NCBI GenBank assembly: GCA_013365325.1
Contig: JABVXV010000268.1
Location: forward strand, 23,848-87,847
DNA length: 64,000 nt
Source: Dipetalonema caudispina
Taxonomy: Eukaryota > Nematoda > Chromadorea > Rhabditida > Onchocercidae
Reading direction: 5' to 3'
Part shown: positions 1 through 14,985 of the stretch, piece after piece
Position numbering within the stretch: position 1 is the first letter of the stretch
How the letters are laid out: the number at the start of each line of letters is the position of its first letter
Made by a program: the position numbers and the translations under genes
The notes under the pieces: model-generated
Database searches by the model: none
Told to the model about the DNA's origin: nothing
The model's input: the letters and a program-made list of their open reading frames with translations, nothing else

Positions 1-2579
1 GTTTGACTAAGCAGGTGAATATGTTGTTATTAAACAATTTCTTCCTTTACTTTTCGATCATTTTTTTTCTTTTTCTTATATTTTGATAAAGAAAAAATAA
101 ATTTTGTAGTTCAAACAAGACTGATCGCTATACTATGAAGTAAATATGATCGATTATTGGATATGTTCAAATTTTTTCATTTCAACAGGAAAGTAATTTG
201 GAGTTATTCAAATTGCTGGATTTTTTTCTTCTTTAAATATTCATTGAATTAATGAAAAGATCAAATTGATCAATTTGGTAATGCTAGTAAATTAACATTT
301 TAGTTTGGCAATATTAGCTCTTGCTGGATGATAATAAATCGATTATATTGGGCTGAATCATTTTCATGATAAAAGTCATTTCGTAAATCATTTCGATTTT
401 TAATTAAATGCTTAAATTTGAATTGTATTTTAAAGGTGATATTAACGAATGTACAGTGCAATGAATCTTTGATGCTTTTGAAGGACAATTTATTTCAAAA
501 ACATTCAATCTACCGTAGTTAATTATATTTGAAGAAGTATATCTCGTATGAAATTGCTATAACAAAGAAGTGTTTATCATTCTAAAGCTCTATTAGAAGA
601 TTATGATCAGATTATCAAAATATTGTTATTCAAATTTTCCTCTTCTTTCTTTTCATAAATTTCATAAAATATTCGTCTGATATTAATAAGTAGAGATAAA
701 TGAAACGAATAGAAATGAAATAGAAATGTTAATTACGTACAGTTAATTATTATCAGTAGTTTTAAATTATAAATATAGTGATTATTTTTGAAATAATAAG
801 ATTTTTCTCTGTGAAAAATGAAGCAATTCATAACAAAGTTGAAATATTATTGATGCTATTGTCCAAGTTTTCCTCTTGATTAGTTAGTCTAGGCTTTTCC
901 CTTGCGTCACTAAAAAAGTTACATTTATAATTTTCATATATGAATAAAGGCCTATCTTCTCAGAAAGAAAAGAAAGTCTCGGGCATATTTATCTGGTAAA
1001 GGGTTTGTTACTTTTTTTTTTTTTTTTTAACAATATTATTTCAAGATACATCTTAGATAATTTTAGTAAATGAGAGTTAATTTCTCATTAAATTCAATTG
1101 GTAACGAATTTAATTATATGATTTGCATGTTAATCATTTAACATACATTTGTTAAATATTGAAACCTTTTCTTGAAAGTTAATTTTTTGTAAGAGAGGAT
1201 GGAAAAAGATGAAACGGAAAAATTGGAATGTAAATTTTACTATGAAGTGATATTACTCCCAAAAATCGATTTCTAAAAATTTTATTTGGTATAAATTTTA
1301 AAATATCATTTACTGTGGTGCAATAATCCCATTCAAAAAGTTAAAAATATAAATTGAAGCTTTAATTTTTTCTATGCCACATAGATTGAATGTTGTAGGA
1401 TTCTGCGAATTTGATAACATTTCATTATAAAAATTAAATATGGTATGACATTTTATAACTTAAAAATTATGAAATATGAAGCAATTTTTTGAACTTTAAA
1501 AGCTTCCTTTTTTATATTTTATGGATTTTTCTCTTTTTTTTTTTTATAAATAATCAGTAATAAATATTCGATGATGATAAACTACAAAATGTTGAAATGT
1601 TCACAAATTAAATTTATTTGACTCAAAAATACCAGCAAATTCAAGAATTTGTACAAAACATTATTCAAGATTCCTTTCAAGTTATTTATTTTATGGTATT
1701 AAGACTTGCAAACTTATAATTTTCGTTATTTTTCAATTTTATTTCAATATCCAAACATTCGTACATCATTCTAAGTCATAAAAAAAATTTCCACACAACT
1801 GTTAGGACAAATATTATTTCAAGAAAAAAAAAAATTGAAAAGACCCTGATAAATCAATTTAATTAATTAAGTCGAATTCAATTGAGGATTAAATTAAGAC
1901 AAATTTAGTATTAATAGTAGTTATAATAATAATTGCAATTGTAATTTAATACTTTTTCATCCATAATTTATTCATTTATTTTTTTTCCATCTATTTATAC
2001 TTCATTTATTTCAATTCTTTCCTTTCTTCGATCATAATATCATATCAAAATCAAATTTAATTACAGAAAAATTCAACAATTTTTTCTCTATATCATATAT
2101 CATTTCTCGTACATTAGCATAATGATACAATTCGATGTTTGTAGTATTTTTGCATTTACATGTTAAGTAAATAAACTTCTTAAATGTTATTAAAATTTCT
2201 ATTAAACAGATATTGTTATCCAATTAAAAATTAATGAAAAACATTTTAATACTCAAAGCATTCATTTGTTTAAAAAACAAAAACATAAACAAATCAAAAC
2301 AATAACAAAAAGGAGAAAAAAGGATAAGAAAGAGATGAAAAAAAGATGAGAAAGAATTGAAATAAGATGAGATGATGAAATTGGCAAAGCTATTCAATTA
2401 CATTCAATTTGATATTGAACTAAAACTTATTGCATGAATGAATGAGTGGAAAAGCGATCCAACATTTAAGGCTTTTTTATTTGAGGCTTAAGAATATATC
2501 TTTGTTATAATACCAAATTATCTTCAACAAGTATTCATTGATTTGACAATAGTCTTTTTTTTTTTTTATTCGCCTAATT

Positions 2580-2610
<31 letters not shown>

Positions 2611-4089
2611 CAATATAATTTTTCTTTTTTTTTTTTTACCTTTTTTTCTTTTTTTTTTTTTTTTTGAAATGTAACTAATTAAAGTTTCTGCGAATGATTT
2701 TAATTCAACATTTAATTATACATTCTATTCGATAATATATAATATATGGTTCAAACCTAATATTTGTATGTTAATAATTTCCATTTATTAACATATAATT
2801 GATTATCAATTTATACACATACAAAATTTGATAATGATGATAATGCAAACGCATATTGCAATCTCTTGAGAATTCGAAAGTTCCAGGAAAGGTATATCAA
2901 AATCAATTTGTTAGCAATTGTTCAAATAACTTATTTGATATTTTATGTTGTATATTGTAAGTTAAACTCGATAACTGCAATAATTATTTCCAACGGAATT
3001 CTAATAATTTAAAAATTTTATAATTACTATTAAATTTTTCTTCTGCTCCCTTAATTCGTTACTTTATCCATTTATAAATATTTAGCGATGGAAAAAGCTT
3101 TGACAACGAAAAAAATTCACATTCAAAACTCGTATTTAAAAATTTTAACCTAACATTTTAAAATGAATGAGCATTGATTTCTCATAGCTTGAACAATAAT
3201 GCGAATTTTACATGTCAATTCTCGTTAGCTATAAATATAACAATTTGTACTTTTAAAGACTTCATCATTTCTCATACTTTTCACTTTTCACATTTTAAAA
3301 TTTGAAATATATCAGTTGAAAGTGTCGAAGAAACAAAATAAATAAATATACAGGTGAAATATTAAGATATGGTATGCAAATAACTTCATGAATTATTTAA
3401 CAAAAAAAAAAAAAAAAAAAAAAAAAAATGAATATAATCGATTGTAAAACTAATATGTTCATTCAAATGTAATAATTATTTTTCATTTTAGTTAAAAAAA
3501 AAATATTTTTTTTTTCTTGATGTCTTATATTTTTTCAATTAAACATAATGAAGTTACTTACAAACTATAAATGATCGATAGTTTGTCATATTTTGCAGAA
3601 AATTAATTTGTATGCCTTTAATGCTGCAATAATAATAAAATATCTGAAATTTGCTCTTTATTTTTTATTTTTTAAATAATTTAATTTTTAATGAGAAATG
3701 TGATAGAATAAGATAAGAAGATGATATTAGCAAATTTTAAAATAATCAAAAATATACATGTAAATTGTTTCTACTCTTTCAATTTTCCATTACTTCTTTG
3801 CTATTCTTCTCGTTGTATATATTTATGTTATATACAATGTGTTTTTGTAAATTTTGAAATGAAACGGAAAAAATTAAATTCGATTATAAATATTGAATTT
3901 TTAGAGGTTTGTTATTATGATGCCATTGTCTTCTGTCAAACAATATTTACCTTCTTCACATCAATGATATATCATCAATTAAATGATTAAAAACACAAAT
4001 AATACCATTACTATTTTTATTGATCTAATAAGAATATTGAACTGTTGTTTTCTGCTAATTTAAGAAGATTTGTCAAAAGTTATTTTTAG
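1..4089. other. Non-coding AT-rich sequence upstream of the first coding exon
   Basis: No convincing exon, RNA gene or transposon was seen on either strand. It holds poly-T runs (for example around 2581-2666) and a poly-A run at about 3402-3428. Open frames here are short and have homopolymer-type composition. It may include the promoter or 5' untranslated region of the channel gene, but no motif identifies one. Confidence 0.5.
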
Positions 4090-4123
4090 ATTTTTGCTAA
4101 TAACAATTTATTGTTTCGTCGAG

Positions 4124-4238
4124 ATGGTAGTTGGACGATCAGCTATATTTGCCAAATCTCATCGACATTCGTTCATAGCATCTGATATGTCTGCTGCAGT
4201 GCCAAAATTTATTCGTCGTCATGGAGAAACTTCTAAAA
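4124..4238 (+). CDS. unc-2: Putative first coding exon of the long unc-2 isoform
   Basis: The ATG at 4124 opens a frame with balanced codon use: MVVGRSAIFAKSHRHSFIAS, then a basic stretch ending RRHGETSK. It ends at a donor (AAAA|GTAACA) in phase 1. Just upstream, TTATTTTTAG at 4080-4089 is a good acceptor and could be a trans-splice or 5'-UTR acceptor. The exon stands out from the surrounding AT-rich DNA. Phase 1 fits the next two candidate exons at 13822 and 14986. Membership of unc-2 is inferred from strand, phase chain and absence of another gene; the N-terminus is poorly conserved, so homology does not help. Confidence 0.55.
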
Positions 4239-5343
4239 GTAACATTTCATTTATTTATTATATATTTTTTTTTTTTTTTTTTGTCCAAATAATTTTTCAT
4301 TTTTATCAAGATTAATCAAATTTATGTTTCATCAATAGTAATCAAATTTTGATTTCCCGAAGTGTAATCAAATTCTTTTCACAGAATAATATTAAGTAAG
4401 AGAAAGTTGCATTACTAAATTAATAATTGAAAAACAAATATAATTAATTTGTTTCTTTGCAAATATCAAGAATATTTTATTTGATATTTGATTCTATTTC
4501 GTTCTCAAGAAAAAAAAAAAGGGAAAAGTGAATTCTAATTAGTTTCATAATTTCGTCAATGTCTTTTTTTTTCTGTATTTCAATTTTAATTTTAATTATG
4601 ATCTATTAGTTACTATCTATTATCATATGACACTGATGATGGCATGAAATTTAGATAAATGGATAAATCACACAGTTCATCCTTGTTAATTTTGAAAATT
4701 ATATTGAGATTGTAGGAAGAATTAAGATAAGATTACAACGAACATATTATTATTAATTTTAATTGTAATATTTAATGAAAGTGAAACGTATTAATTAATC
4801 AAAATTAGTGTTCCAAAATTATTCCTATTTTAATAATCTTATCTTATTACTATTATTATTTTATAAATCAAATTTCACAAATTTCACATATCCTAACAAA
4901 TAAAAAGTGAAAGAGTGAAAAAAAATTTGTGCAAAAAGGAAAAAAAAAAAAAAGAAAGAAACAATTTTTTTGTTTTTTGTTTTTTTTTTTTTTTCAATTT
5001 ACTTTCCTATAATTAACATTTAATTAATAATGCTAAAAGAATATAATCAATATAATGAAGTTTACTGCATATTATTAAGATTAAGTAGTAGTTGTGTTAA
5101 AAAGAAAAAAAAAAAAAAAAAAAAAAAAGAAAGGAAAATTTTGCTTAAAAAAAAAGGGAAAGGAAAACGAGAGAGAAAGAATTGTAATGAATGAAAAGAA
5201 TACAAATAAAAAATGACTTTAAAATTGTGAGCGACAAGTGGTCACCAATAAATTGACTTTAATGTGTTTTTCTCCTTTCTTTATCCGCTTTTTCTCCTTT
5301 TTTCCATTTGATATTATCAAAAATTTACAAAATATACATTTCT

Positions 5344-5381
<38 letters not shown>

Positions 5382-5935
5382 TCCTCGTGAGATAAATTAC
5401 TTAAATGAAATGATTAGATAATTTCATACCGTATAATAATTTATAGTAGTTGGTTAAGTAAGGATTTTTATTTTTTTTTTTTTTTTTTGTCATATTTTTT
5501 TCATTTGTTTTTTTTTTTTTTATTGTTTTGAAATTTTAAGTATAATTGATAAATTAAGAGAAAAAAATAAAACATAATTGCAAAATTTTTGAATATATTT
5601 AGTAACATAATGAGCAACTATATCGAAATGAGAGAATTAAAAAATTATCGATAATAATCGAAAAATAACTTATCAATATATTAGACATATGATCAGTAAG
5701 TTATCAATATAATGTACGTATAATTTTAATCTTCTCATTCATCTTATGAATAATCATATGAATGAAAGTATTTATATTAATTTATATTCTTGGTATTAAT
5801 TTTTAATCTTTTAAAAATTTTACTATTTAAGAAGGCAAAGAAAAAAAAAAAAACTTTGTCATCATTTTTACATCCCTTTTTATTTGATAATTTTTTGTGG
5901 TAACTTAAAGGTAAGTATGTTTATTAGAGCAATAT

Positions 5936-5936
<1 letters not shown>

Positions 5937-5997
<61 letters not shown>
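5937..5997 (+). repeat. Poly-T tract of 61 bases
   Basis: This is the longest uninterrupted T run I counted in the window, at 61 T. Its true length is uncertain because such tracts slip during replication and sequencing. It explains the all-phenylalanine open frame that spans it. Confidence 0.9.
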
Positions 5998-8253
5998 CAT
6001 TCTGGAATTAATTTTGTACTTACTAATTATAATCTTTCCATTTTTGTGAACTTAAGTAACAATTACGATTTTGCTAAAATTTATCATACTTTTATGATCA
6101 TTTGTTAAATATTAATCTTCATGTTGATATTTTCACATTTAGCCACAATAAATTATAACTTATCCTTTTTGATATTTGAATAAATGTCAAGTTATTCTAT
6201 TATTTTATGATTTAATACCAATTTCAAGCTTGATTCAATTCCTAATTTTTATTAAAAGGAAATACTTAAATTTAAATTGATAAATCCAAACAAATTGTTC
6301 GTAACAAAGATTTATTTATTCTTTTAATCATCTAAATTGTGCAAAGTAATAGTTCTTAATAAACTGCTAACTTATAGGTGTCAAATATTTTGTGACAAAT
6401 GAAACGAAAAAGTATTCGTCACCATCGTTCGGCATCTTTTGAAATTAGAAAATGAAAATTTATTTCATCTAAATATGTAATTTATATTGTATGAATAATT
6501 TCTTGGTAATATATGCAAATAAGTTTGTTTGGTAATTTGTCGAGAAAAAAAAAAAAATATTTTGTTACACGAATGGCAAGAAACTGATCATAACAAGTTG
6601 AATATTTGTGAAAATTGAAATGAATGAAATTTATATTAGGAAAAACATTTGATAAAAGGATGCATTTCGAAAGGAAATAAGTTTAGAAATTTTTAAAAAG
6701 TCTTGTAAACATTAGGATTAATTGTAAAATAATGGATACATTGTGTTAAATGATTGAAAAAAAATTGATAGAATTGAAAAGGAAAAAAAAAAAAAAAACT
6801 GCGATAAATTGCAATTTATCGAAATAAGATGTAATTTAGAACTTTTTTTTCAAAAATTTTGAATTGGCAAACAGATATGAAATAAGTTTGGAAATTTTTA
6901 AAAAATCTTGAAAACAGAATTAGATATGAAGTAAGTGTAAAAGTTTTTTTTTTTTAGACTTTTAAAATAACATCAAATATAGCATTTTTTCATGGAAAGA
7001 GAAAAATTGAGGGGAATAAAAAAAAAAAAAAAAAAAAAAAATTACTGTGATAAATTCTTCACGATATGAATGATAAATTTAGAATGATATATGTATTTTA
7101 TGCATAATATGCTCATTGTGTATGAAATTTACCAAATTAATTTCTCATAGAATTGTAAAAAAATTATGCATTACTAAGATGACATATGTAAATATTCAAC
7201 AATAAATTAAGATTAAAGTTTGGATTTCTAACAGGAAATTGAATATCTTTCATTCGCTATTAAAGCAATTATTTTTTTTTTTACATCTCTAATATTAGAA
7301 TTGAAAAAATGATTGCCTACAATATTGTTCGAAATTTGTTGCTCATTTTGATTTCTTTTTTATCCATCTTATCATTGTTATAGTTTTATGATCAATCATT
7401 ACAACTAATTGGATCATTATGCTAATTAGTATCGCAACTAGCAATACATTATCCACAATTTTCTTCCATATTACAGATTATTTGGTATTTGATGATAAAT
7501 TTTGATAATTGAAAAGAAAGTGTAAGACATCTTTCAGATAATTAAAAATGAATATGCAAATTGTAGAAATATTATGCTAAATTTAGGATAGCGAAATCGA
7601 TAGCCAGTTTATGCCTTATATCTCATTTAAGTTAAAACTTAATTCTGGATTACAAATAATTCATTAAATGAAACATGCATAGGTGTTAAATGACAAAATT
7701 GATTTGCGTAATTTTTGTAAATAAATTTTACAATTTCTTTTATAGGAAAAAAGCAGCGAAAGAATGTTCGCAACCATTTGCGTCCTATTGATAATTAGAA
7801 TTCTAACAAAATTAAAAATGGAAAAAAATTCTTTAATAAGTGGAAAAAATTTGAACCTTACTACCGTTATTAGAAACATCCATTACATAATTTTAATTAG
7901 TATTCTAAAAATCACTAAAATTATTTTGTTTTTTTTTTTCCTTTCAAAAATAATTTTACATTTTGAAGAAGCAAATAATTCTGTTTTGTTTTCCGATTTT
8001 GTTTTTTATTTTTTTTTTTTTGAGTGAAAAAACTGATTTCTTTTTGAGAAAATAATATGAAATTTTGAATATTTTGGGGAAAATTATAATTGAAAATATA
8101 TTATTGATTAATATTATTTAAAAATTTCTCCGTTTTAATGGAAAATTTTTACAAACGTACAATTTTTCTTTCTCATTACTTTATGAATAATTTTATTTGT
8201 TGAAAAATATTCAATTTAGATGAAGCAATAATTTTCATAGCACTTGACTTAAC

Positions 8254-8305
8254 AGATGAATTTCACGGATTGCTTTATTTTGAAGTCATCCGTAAAATTT
8301 CATCT
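8254..8305. repeat. Imperfect inverted repeat (hairpin)
   Basis: AGATGAATTTCACGGAT at 8254-8270 faces its near reverse complement, ATCCGTAAAATTTCATCT, at 8288-8305. There is one bulge and one mismatch, and the loop is 17 bases. No function is evident. Confidence 0.7.
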
Positions 8306-11300
8306 AAAAAGTTATTAACTTAGCTTTAAAGCATATCGTTTAAGCAAAAGAGGTAATACTTAAATAAAATTTTGCATCATTCAAAACAAGAAGAACAAGG
8401 GAAAGTTTCATTTTTATCTCCCTTCTTATGTCAAATTTTCATCATACGACGGAAAATGATATTGATTAGTGTGATATTAGTTAGTTTTGGATAAATTTCA
8501 CGTAAAATTGTCAAATTTTTGCGTGAGAGTTTTTTTTTTGTTTCAAAAAAATTTGACTAAAGCTTTAGTTTAGACAATAAAAAAAATGAGAAATAATTAG
8601 GAATAACATAAATTGCTGTTTCGTTCCACGTTTCATTGGAAGCATTAAAAAGCAATTGGTAATTTAAAATTATAAATGTAATATTTAGTAACAAATACTA
8701 ACATCAAGTAAATATAACGTTGTTTACGTAAATCAATGAAAAATATGTGAAATTCAATATGTGAAATATAATTAACATATGCTAATTACTAGCAATCTAA
8801 ACTAACCACTGTCTAAAGATTTCTAAAGTATATAGGAAAATAAAATATTTATGTAAAAGTTATAAATTTACTTTCAAATTTCCATTTTCTTTTCCTCTCT
8901 TATTCAATTCCTATCCAACAGTATCTAAATGAAATACAAAAGAAGACAAGATAAAAATGAATCATTTCAAAATTCAAAAAATCTAAAATTCAAATCATTT
9001 ATTATAACGTTTCAATTGTGTTTATATAATTAATACAAGTTAATTACTGGTAATCTAAATTAATCTGTGTAGGTATTAAGCGAATGATATTTGCAGTAAA
9101 TTGATAAACTTATTTCAATTAATTAGTAGAAATGATGGGGAATGGAAAAATTTTGTAAGAATTTTTTTCTTGGAAAATTTGGAAATTTTTGGAAAATTTG
9201 AAAGAATTGGAAAAAATTTTTTGTGAATATTGCAGATATCACAAATATCCAATTCAATCATGATAGTGTGTTTATGCAACTAAAAGAAAGATGAAAAGAA
9301 AAAATATTGAGGAAAATAGAAATGACTTTTTGTGACTTTATCTTTTTTTTTTTGTCTTTTGATCGGAAGAGTTTAATTTTGTCTTGTTAAATTTTCAAAT
9401 TTTTAGCTCTATTTAATTTTTAATCTACGGTAGAAATTTTTTTTTGGGCCTAATTTATTTTTCTTTCAGTGTTTTTTTTTTTTTGACTTTTTTGAAAAAT
9501 TTTGCCTACTTGGTACCTATTTTAATGATTAGTTATTCCATTATAGTCCATTTAATATCTCTTAGCTTTTTTTTCTCGTTTTTTTTACATGCCTAGAAAA
9601 GCGATATTTTTCCTACTTTTCTCAAACTTGATCATTCTTTACTTTTTTTTTAATTCCTATTTTCTTTCATTTTAACTTTAACATCTTGTCAGTTACAATT
9701 TTCATCTATTACTATTCAATTATTTCCAGCTAATATAGTTAGTCTTGAGTTGTAAACTTATTATCTAAGATAACTTAAAAACAGATTTAATTGATTTATT
9801 CATCCAAATGTCTTCGTGAAATCTTCACATTACGTAACTGTCAATTTTTTTTTTTTTTTTTTTTTTGTTATTTGTTTCTTGACTGTATTTAATGTTCGAA
9901 ATTTATTTATTCCGGTTGACAACTATACGTATAATTTTCTGGAAAGTATAAATTGAATTTATTAGAATCAATCAGTTATATTTAATCATTAATTATATAT
10001 ATATAATATATGCATAAAAAGTGAAACTTTTGAAAAATGGAAAAAAAAAAGAAAGATTAAACAAAATTTTCTTAATGAATTAGAAAAATTTTTTTTTATT
10101 GTTAAAATTGATGCAATTTTTTATTTGAAAAAGTATCATTATATTGAAAATTAAGCTGAAATTTTTTGGTTAAAAATTTTTAGTTTAGTAACAATAATTA
10201 AATTTATTATCATACCTCTCTTTCTATATGCATTCTTGACATGCTTGAAACAAATGTAATTATTCCTATTCCTTTTTTTTTTTTTTTTTCGTTATATTAC
10301 GAAGAAGTAATGCTAAGCTTAGCTAAGCTTATTTAATAATAGGCTTGCAGATATATTTCGTCCTTTTTTTTTTTTCTTTTTTCTTTTTTTACTACTTTTT
10401 TTTTTCTCTCGGCTTTATTGATTTTTTAAAGTTTTTTTTTATCGTATCATTTATTTATATTATTGCTACTCATTCTATCTATTTTTCTTTTTATTTTATT
10501 TTATTTTATATTTGATAAGATAAAAACAAAAAAAAAGAAACGAAAGAATGTTCTTATCCTGATTGAATCAATGTAATTGTCATGCAAATTTACATTTCAT
10601 TCTATTTTAATGCATTACTGCAAATGCATGACGATGCTATTAGCATGCATAAATCAGGCAAACATGTTTAATACTTTCATGCATTAAAACTAAATTTGAA
10701 TATGAACTTATTTACTGTTAACAATGATACAATCGAATAATTAATTTTAAAATAGAAGCTGATAACATATTATGCAAAATTATCAAAGAATTTCTTTTTT
10801 TTTTTTTTTAATCCATTTATGATGAACAATTAATCGCTGATCATTATTATTTCTCGTAGACTTTAACAGTTTTTTTTTTTTTTTTTTTTATTTGAAATAT
10901 TGTTAAATTTGATTAAAATTTTAGGCGAAATTAGTTGAGAATTACAATAGATGCATGCGCATGAAATATGTTTGTAACTCATATCATGTGGTAATCGTAT
11001 TAATTAAATTGCTATTCTTTTAATATGATTAATTTAAGAAATATCATATTGCTAGTTCTTCTTGAAATTTCAATAATTACAATTAGAAGCTATGGTTATA
11101 ACTGTTTCATTGAAATTATCATTGAAGACGATGATAAAAAGATAAGTTAATTTAATTGATTGATTAATTGATTGCTAATCCGTTGTGATCGTTTTCCTTT
11201 TTAATTTATTGATTAATTTTATATTAAAATTGTCTTATTTTTTGCAACCCAAATCTAAAATAACTATCGATTTCATATTCCATTTTAACATGTAATATCA

Positions 11301-12149
11301 AAATGTATTAAAGAACAAATACCATAAAACTGCAACATAGTGAAGGAATATAAATGTTACAATTTCATTTTTAATCCCATTTCAAAATTTTACACTACGA
11401 TTAAAATTTTTCAAAGTACGAACTAAATGAACAGAAAATCTAAGTGCAAACTAAGTGGAAAAAAAAAATTCGAATTTTCGAAAGTGCAAATGGATGAAGG
11501 AAAAAGAGAATGATAAAATTATTTATTTATAGTTTGATATTTTTTTTTGCAATCAAATTTCAAGCATTTTTTCTTGTATAATTACAACCTTCAATATATC
11601 TGTAAAATAATAAAACAGTGATTATTCTTTAAATTTCAAATAAATTCAAATTCATTATTCGCTTTTCATGATTATTTTACACTTATTGCAAAATGCTTTA
11701 TGAAAAATTCATTGAAACATGGAATTATTGATGTTTACCAAATGATCCAATACAATCAATCACGTATAAAACGTAATATGATGTATACAAAATATAAGCA
11801 AAAAAAAAAAAAAAAAAAAAAAAAAACTTATAATACTAAACTTTTCCATTTAACGGTCATTTTTAATTATGTAATTGATTTGGGAATAACATTATGTTAA
11901 ATGATTTTCCCAAAAATTTTTTTCTCTCTCTTTTTTTTTTAACTCTTTTTTGACTAAATTTTTGGTTAGCAGAATTATTTGAGGAAATAATTTAATTGTG
12001 AACGTCATACTTTTTCATTTTCGCTAAAATTTTCTCATAATTTTTTTCCCAATAAAATTTTTCTTTCTTCCATTACAAATAAAATTTCATATTTTTTCTA
12101 ATAAATAAATGAATTGCTCACTTTAAATAACTGAATAAACAATGTCGAA

Positions 12150-12182
<33 letters not shown>

Positions 12183-12344
12183 TTACAAAGAATAAGTAAG
12201 ATGTAATAAAATAGTTAATTAAGAAATGGAAAATTCTAATTATTTTAAATTTGATGATTATTTTTGAACGATTAAATTTGAATTTAAATATTTTTTGCAT
12301 GATAAATCAATATTCATTAAAATAGAAAAGAATTTTGAAAATTT

Positions 12345-12397
12345 CATTCATTCATTCAATGAATGAATGATTTGTTGTTTGTTTTGAAACAAAACAA
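12345..12397. repeat. Two adjacent perfect hairpins
   Basis: CATTCATTCATT (12345-12356) pairs with AATGAATGAATG (12358-12369) across a single base. Immediately after, TTGTTTTG (12379-12386) pairs with CAAAACAA (12390-12397) across AAA. Both are simple-sequence palindromes inside the long 5' intron. Confidence 0.8.
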
Positions 12398-13821
12398 CAA
12401 AACAATTTTCCTTTTCACTAAAATATTTATCGTTCTCATTTTAAAGGAAAAAAATTTAAAAAAAAAAAAAAAAACTTTCTAAGTTTATTTGATTAAAACG
12501 AACTAAATTTTTGCATTATCTCATTTGAGACTTATTTGTTACGGTTCAGTTATTCCATCATAATTTCATTCCTTAATGTTTTATTTTCTTCTACGCCTTA
12601 GCGTTATATTGCATATCCGATAAATGTAATGAAATAATAATGCAATATCGGATAAACTTGACTAATGTTCTAGTCTTTGATAAGTTCAATTCGATCAATT
12701 TAGAATTTGATTTTAGTAATACTTTACTATTTACTTAATTACTTATTTACTTACTTATCTTACACTTGTATGTTTTACCATTCCTACAATTGAAAACGCT
12801 AATTTCTCCTTCTTTTTTTATTTTTTTTTCCTTAATTGGACAATATAATAGTATTCTTCCGTTTTTTTAAGTGAAATAAATTTTTTTTGAGCTTTTTACT
12901 TTCCTTAAAAGATTTAATAAAATAATTTTTAATTGTTTGTTCTTTTCTTTCCTCACAAAGAAAAAAAAAAATAAAAAACACCAAAAAATTTGTAAAAAGA
13001 GCAAATGTAAAGATCATTAAAAGAGGAAGGAAAGGATGAAACTAATGAAGAAGGATGTTAATTAGTTCCTCGTATGTTCACTCTCCTATCATTTCATTTG
13101 AATTTTTTTTTTTTTTTTCAAATTTTTACTTTTACTTTTATGAATTCGACAAATTCGCCTTTTAGAAGATTTTTCTTTTTTCCCGACACCAAATGAAAAT
13201 CTATTGAATGAAGTGTAATATTTAAATGGCATCAGTTTTAATCATTTAATGAATTAATTGTAACAATTTCAATTTCCTTCGTTTATTCATATTTATTTTA
13301 TCAGGATGATATTTGTTAAATATAATTTTATACTTCTTCTATTCTAATCTTTTAATTAACGATTTCTACTTTTACCGATGAAAAATATCCAGAAAATATA
13401 GAGCAGAGCAAGCATACCATTAAAAAGGATTCGGTTTTTTTTTTTTTTTTTTAAATGATAGACAATTGGACTTAATTATGTTTAAATAGTTGAAAAACTG
13501 CAAGAAATTAAATACATTGTTAAATAATTTTTTAACTATGACTAAAGAAATTTAATTCTTCAATTTTTCAAAAGCTTTTATCAAAAAAAAAAAAAGTAGC
13601 AAAATTTATTGTGGAGAGGTGAATAGAGAAGTTACATATTTGGATAAATATTGAATTTTTATCAATTACTAGTGAGTTTAATAAGAAATTTTGTTTTATT
13701 TTAACAAAAGTTTTACTTTTATCAAATGTCGAAAAATGTTAAAATCACTAAAAAAAATAATTACGTCTTTAATTTATACATTTAAATATTTTCCATTCAA
13801 TAGAATGCATCATTTTTTTAG

Positions 13822-13890
13822 TAAAAAGAAAACGCGTAAAACGACGTGGAAAGTCTGAAAATCGAACGATTGGATCCGATATAAAATGCG
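13822..13890 (+). CDS. unc-2: Putative small basic coding exon of unc-2 N-terminus
   Basis: The 69-nt exon is preceded by CATTTTTTTAG and followed by GTTAGA. Only one of three frames is open, phase 1 in and phase 1 out, which matches the phase-1 end of the 4.1-kb exon and the phase-1 start of the 15-kb exon. It reads KRKRVKRRGKSENRTIGSD and then IKC, so it is strongly basic. Because it is symmetric it could be skipped without a frameshift. Its base composition is far less AT-rich than its surroundings. Assignment to unc-2 is inferred. Confidence 0.55.
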
Positions 13891-14872
13891 GTTAGATTTT
13901 TTTATATTTATTCAAATTAATTATATTACTAGATAACATTTATGAATTTTAATGATATTTTCATCCTTTAATTAACTCTTTTTAATGATGCTAGTTCATT
14001 AATTATTGTTTTTGTTTTAATTAGCTAACTAATTTATTCCTCTTTAAATCAATGCTTACTTACTCTTTAAACTTAATATGAAATATCGAAATTTATTTCC
14101 TTTACTGTCATTCCAGAAACATTAGTCTAAAATAAAATTTTAAAATTCGTGAATATTACTATAACTGTATTGCAAAAAAAAAAAAAAAAAAAAGAACTTC
14201 AAATGAATAATAATAATTGCGGAATTTAAATAACAGTTTATAGATATTCTAGTATTATACTATTATTCACTACAAAACAGAGATTGGTAAGATTAACATA
14301 ACCTCATTGCAATAATAATCACTTTAACTACGAAAATAATGACCTTTCTAGTATTTCCTTATCTTACTTTTATTGTCAAATAAAAAACATTAAATTATGA
14401 AAAATGATTGTTTCAAAATTTTAAAATTATCATTACATGAAATAAAAATGTTAAAATTTTTTTTCACTTCCTCTTACTCCTCCATCTTCTTCCACCTTAA
14501 AAAAAAAAAAAAAAAAAAAAAAACGAAAGGGAAGCAAAGATTTTTATATCATTAACGGTTTGCATTTATCACTCTCATAATATTTTATGAAAAGCGGGGG
14601 AAGAAATGCCTTAGCATCTCGTAAGCCTAATAACCTAACAATCATCTAATCTTGTCCCTTTTCGTGCCTATCTTTGGCTAAGCCTATATGGTTTGTTGGG
14701 AAAAAAAATTTTTATGGTTAAGCTTTTTTTTTTCTACTTTTTTTTTTTAATCAAAATCAAAATGTTGGAATGAAAATAATATGCTAAAATTATTACATTG
14801 GTTATTCATTTGATCATTCATTTAATTTATCCGAAAATACAACAAACATTCAAAAATTTTACTTAAGTAATT

Positions 14873-14909
<37 letters not shown>

Positions 14910-14910
14910 T

Positions 14911-14942
<32 letters not shown>

Positions 14943-14985
14943 TTTTTTTTGCTTTATTTAAAATTTTTATTTCAATTTATTTTAG
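13891..14985 (+). other. Putative intron with poly-T-rich 3' end
   Basis: AT-rich, with poly-A at about 14175-14193 and 14501-14523 and an almost pure T stretch from 14880 to 14950 just before the next acceptor. No gene was seen. Confidence 0.5.

Larger units (their letters stand above)
4239..13821 (+). other. Long putative intron, 9.6 kb
   Basis: Mostly AT-rich sequence with many poly-T and poly-A tracts, the longest at 5937-5997. Two hairpin-forming stretches are listed separately. A coding-like 18-codon ORF at 6399-6455 has no usable donor. No gene was recognised on either strand. Confidence 0.5.

Noticed and set aside
6399..6455. Short coding-like ORF (MKRKSIRHHRSASFEIRK)
   Set aside because: Composition is exon-like, but there is no GT donor before the stop, and the phases with the 4.1-kb and 13.8-kb exons do not work.
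8254..8305. Possible microRNA precursor
   Set aside because: The stem is only about 17 bp, too short for a typical precursor; kept as an inverted repeat only.
14600..14700. Telomere-like words (AAGCCTAA, TAACCTAAC) and GC-richer text
   Set aside because: Only isolated words, not a tandem TTAGGC array.
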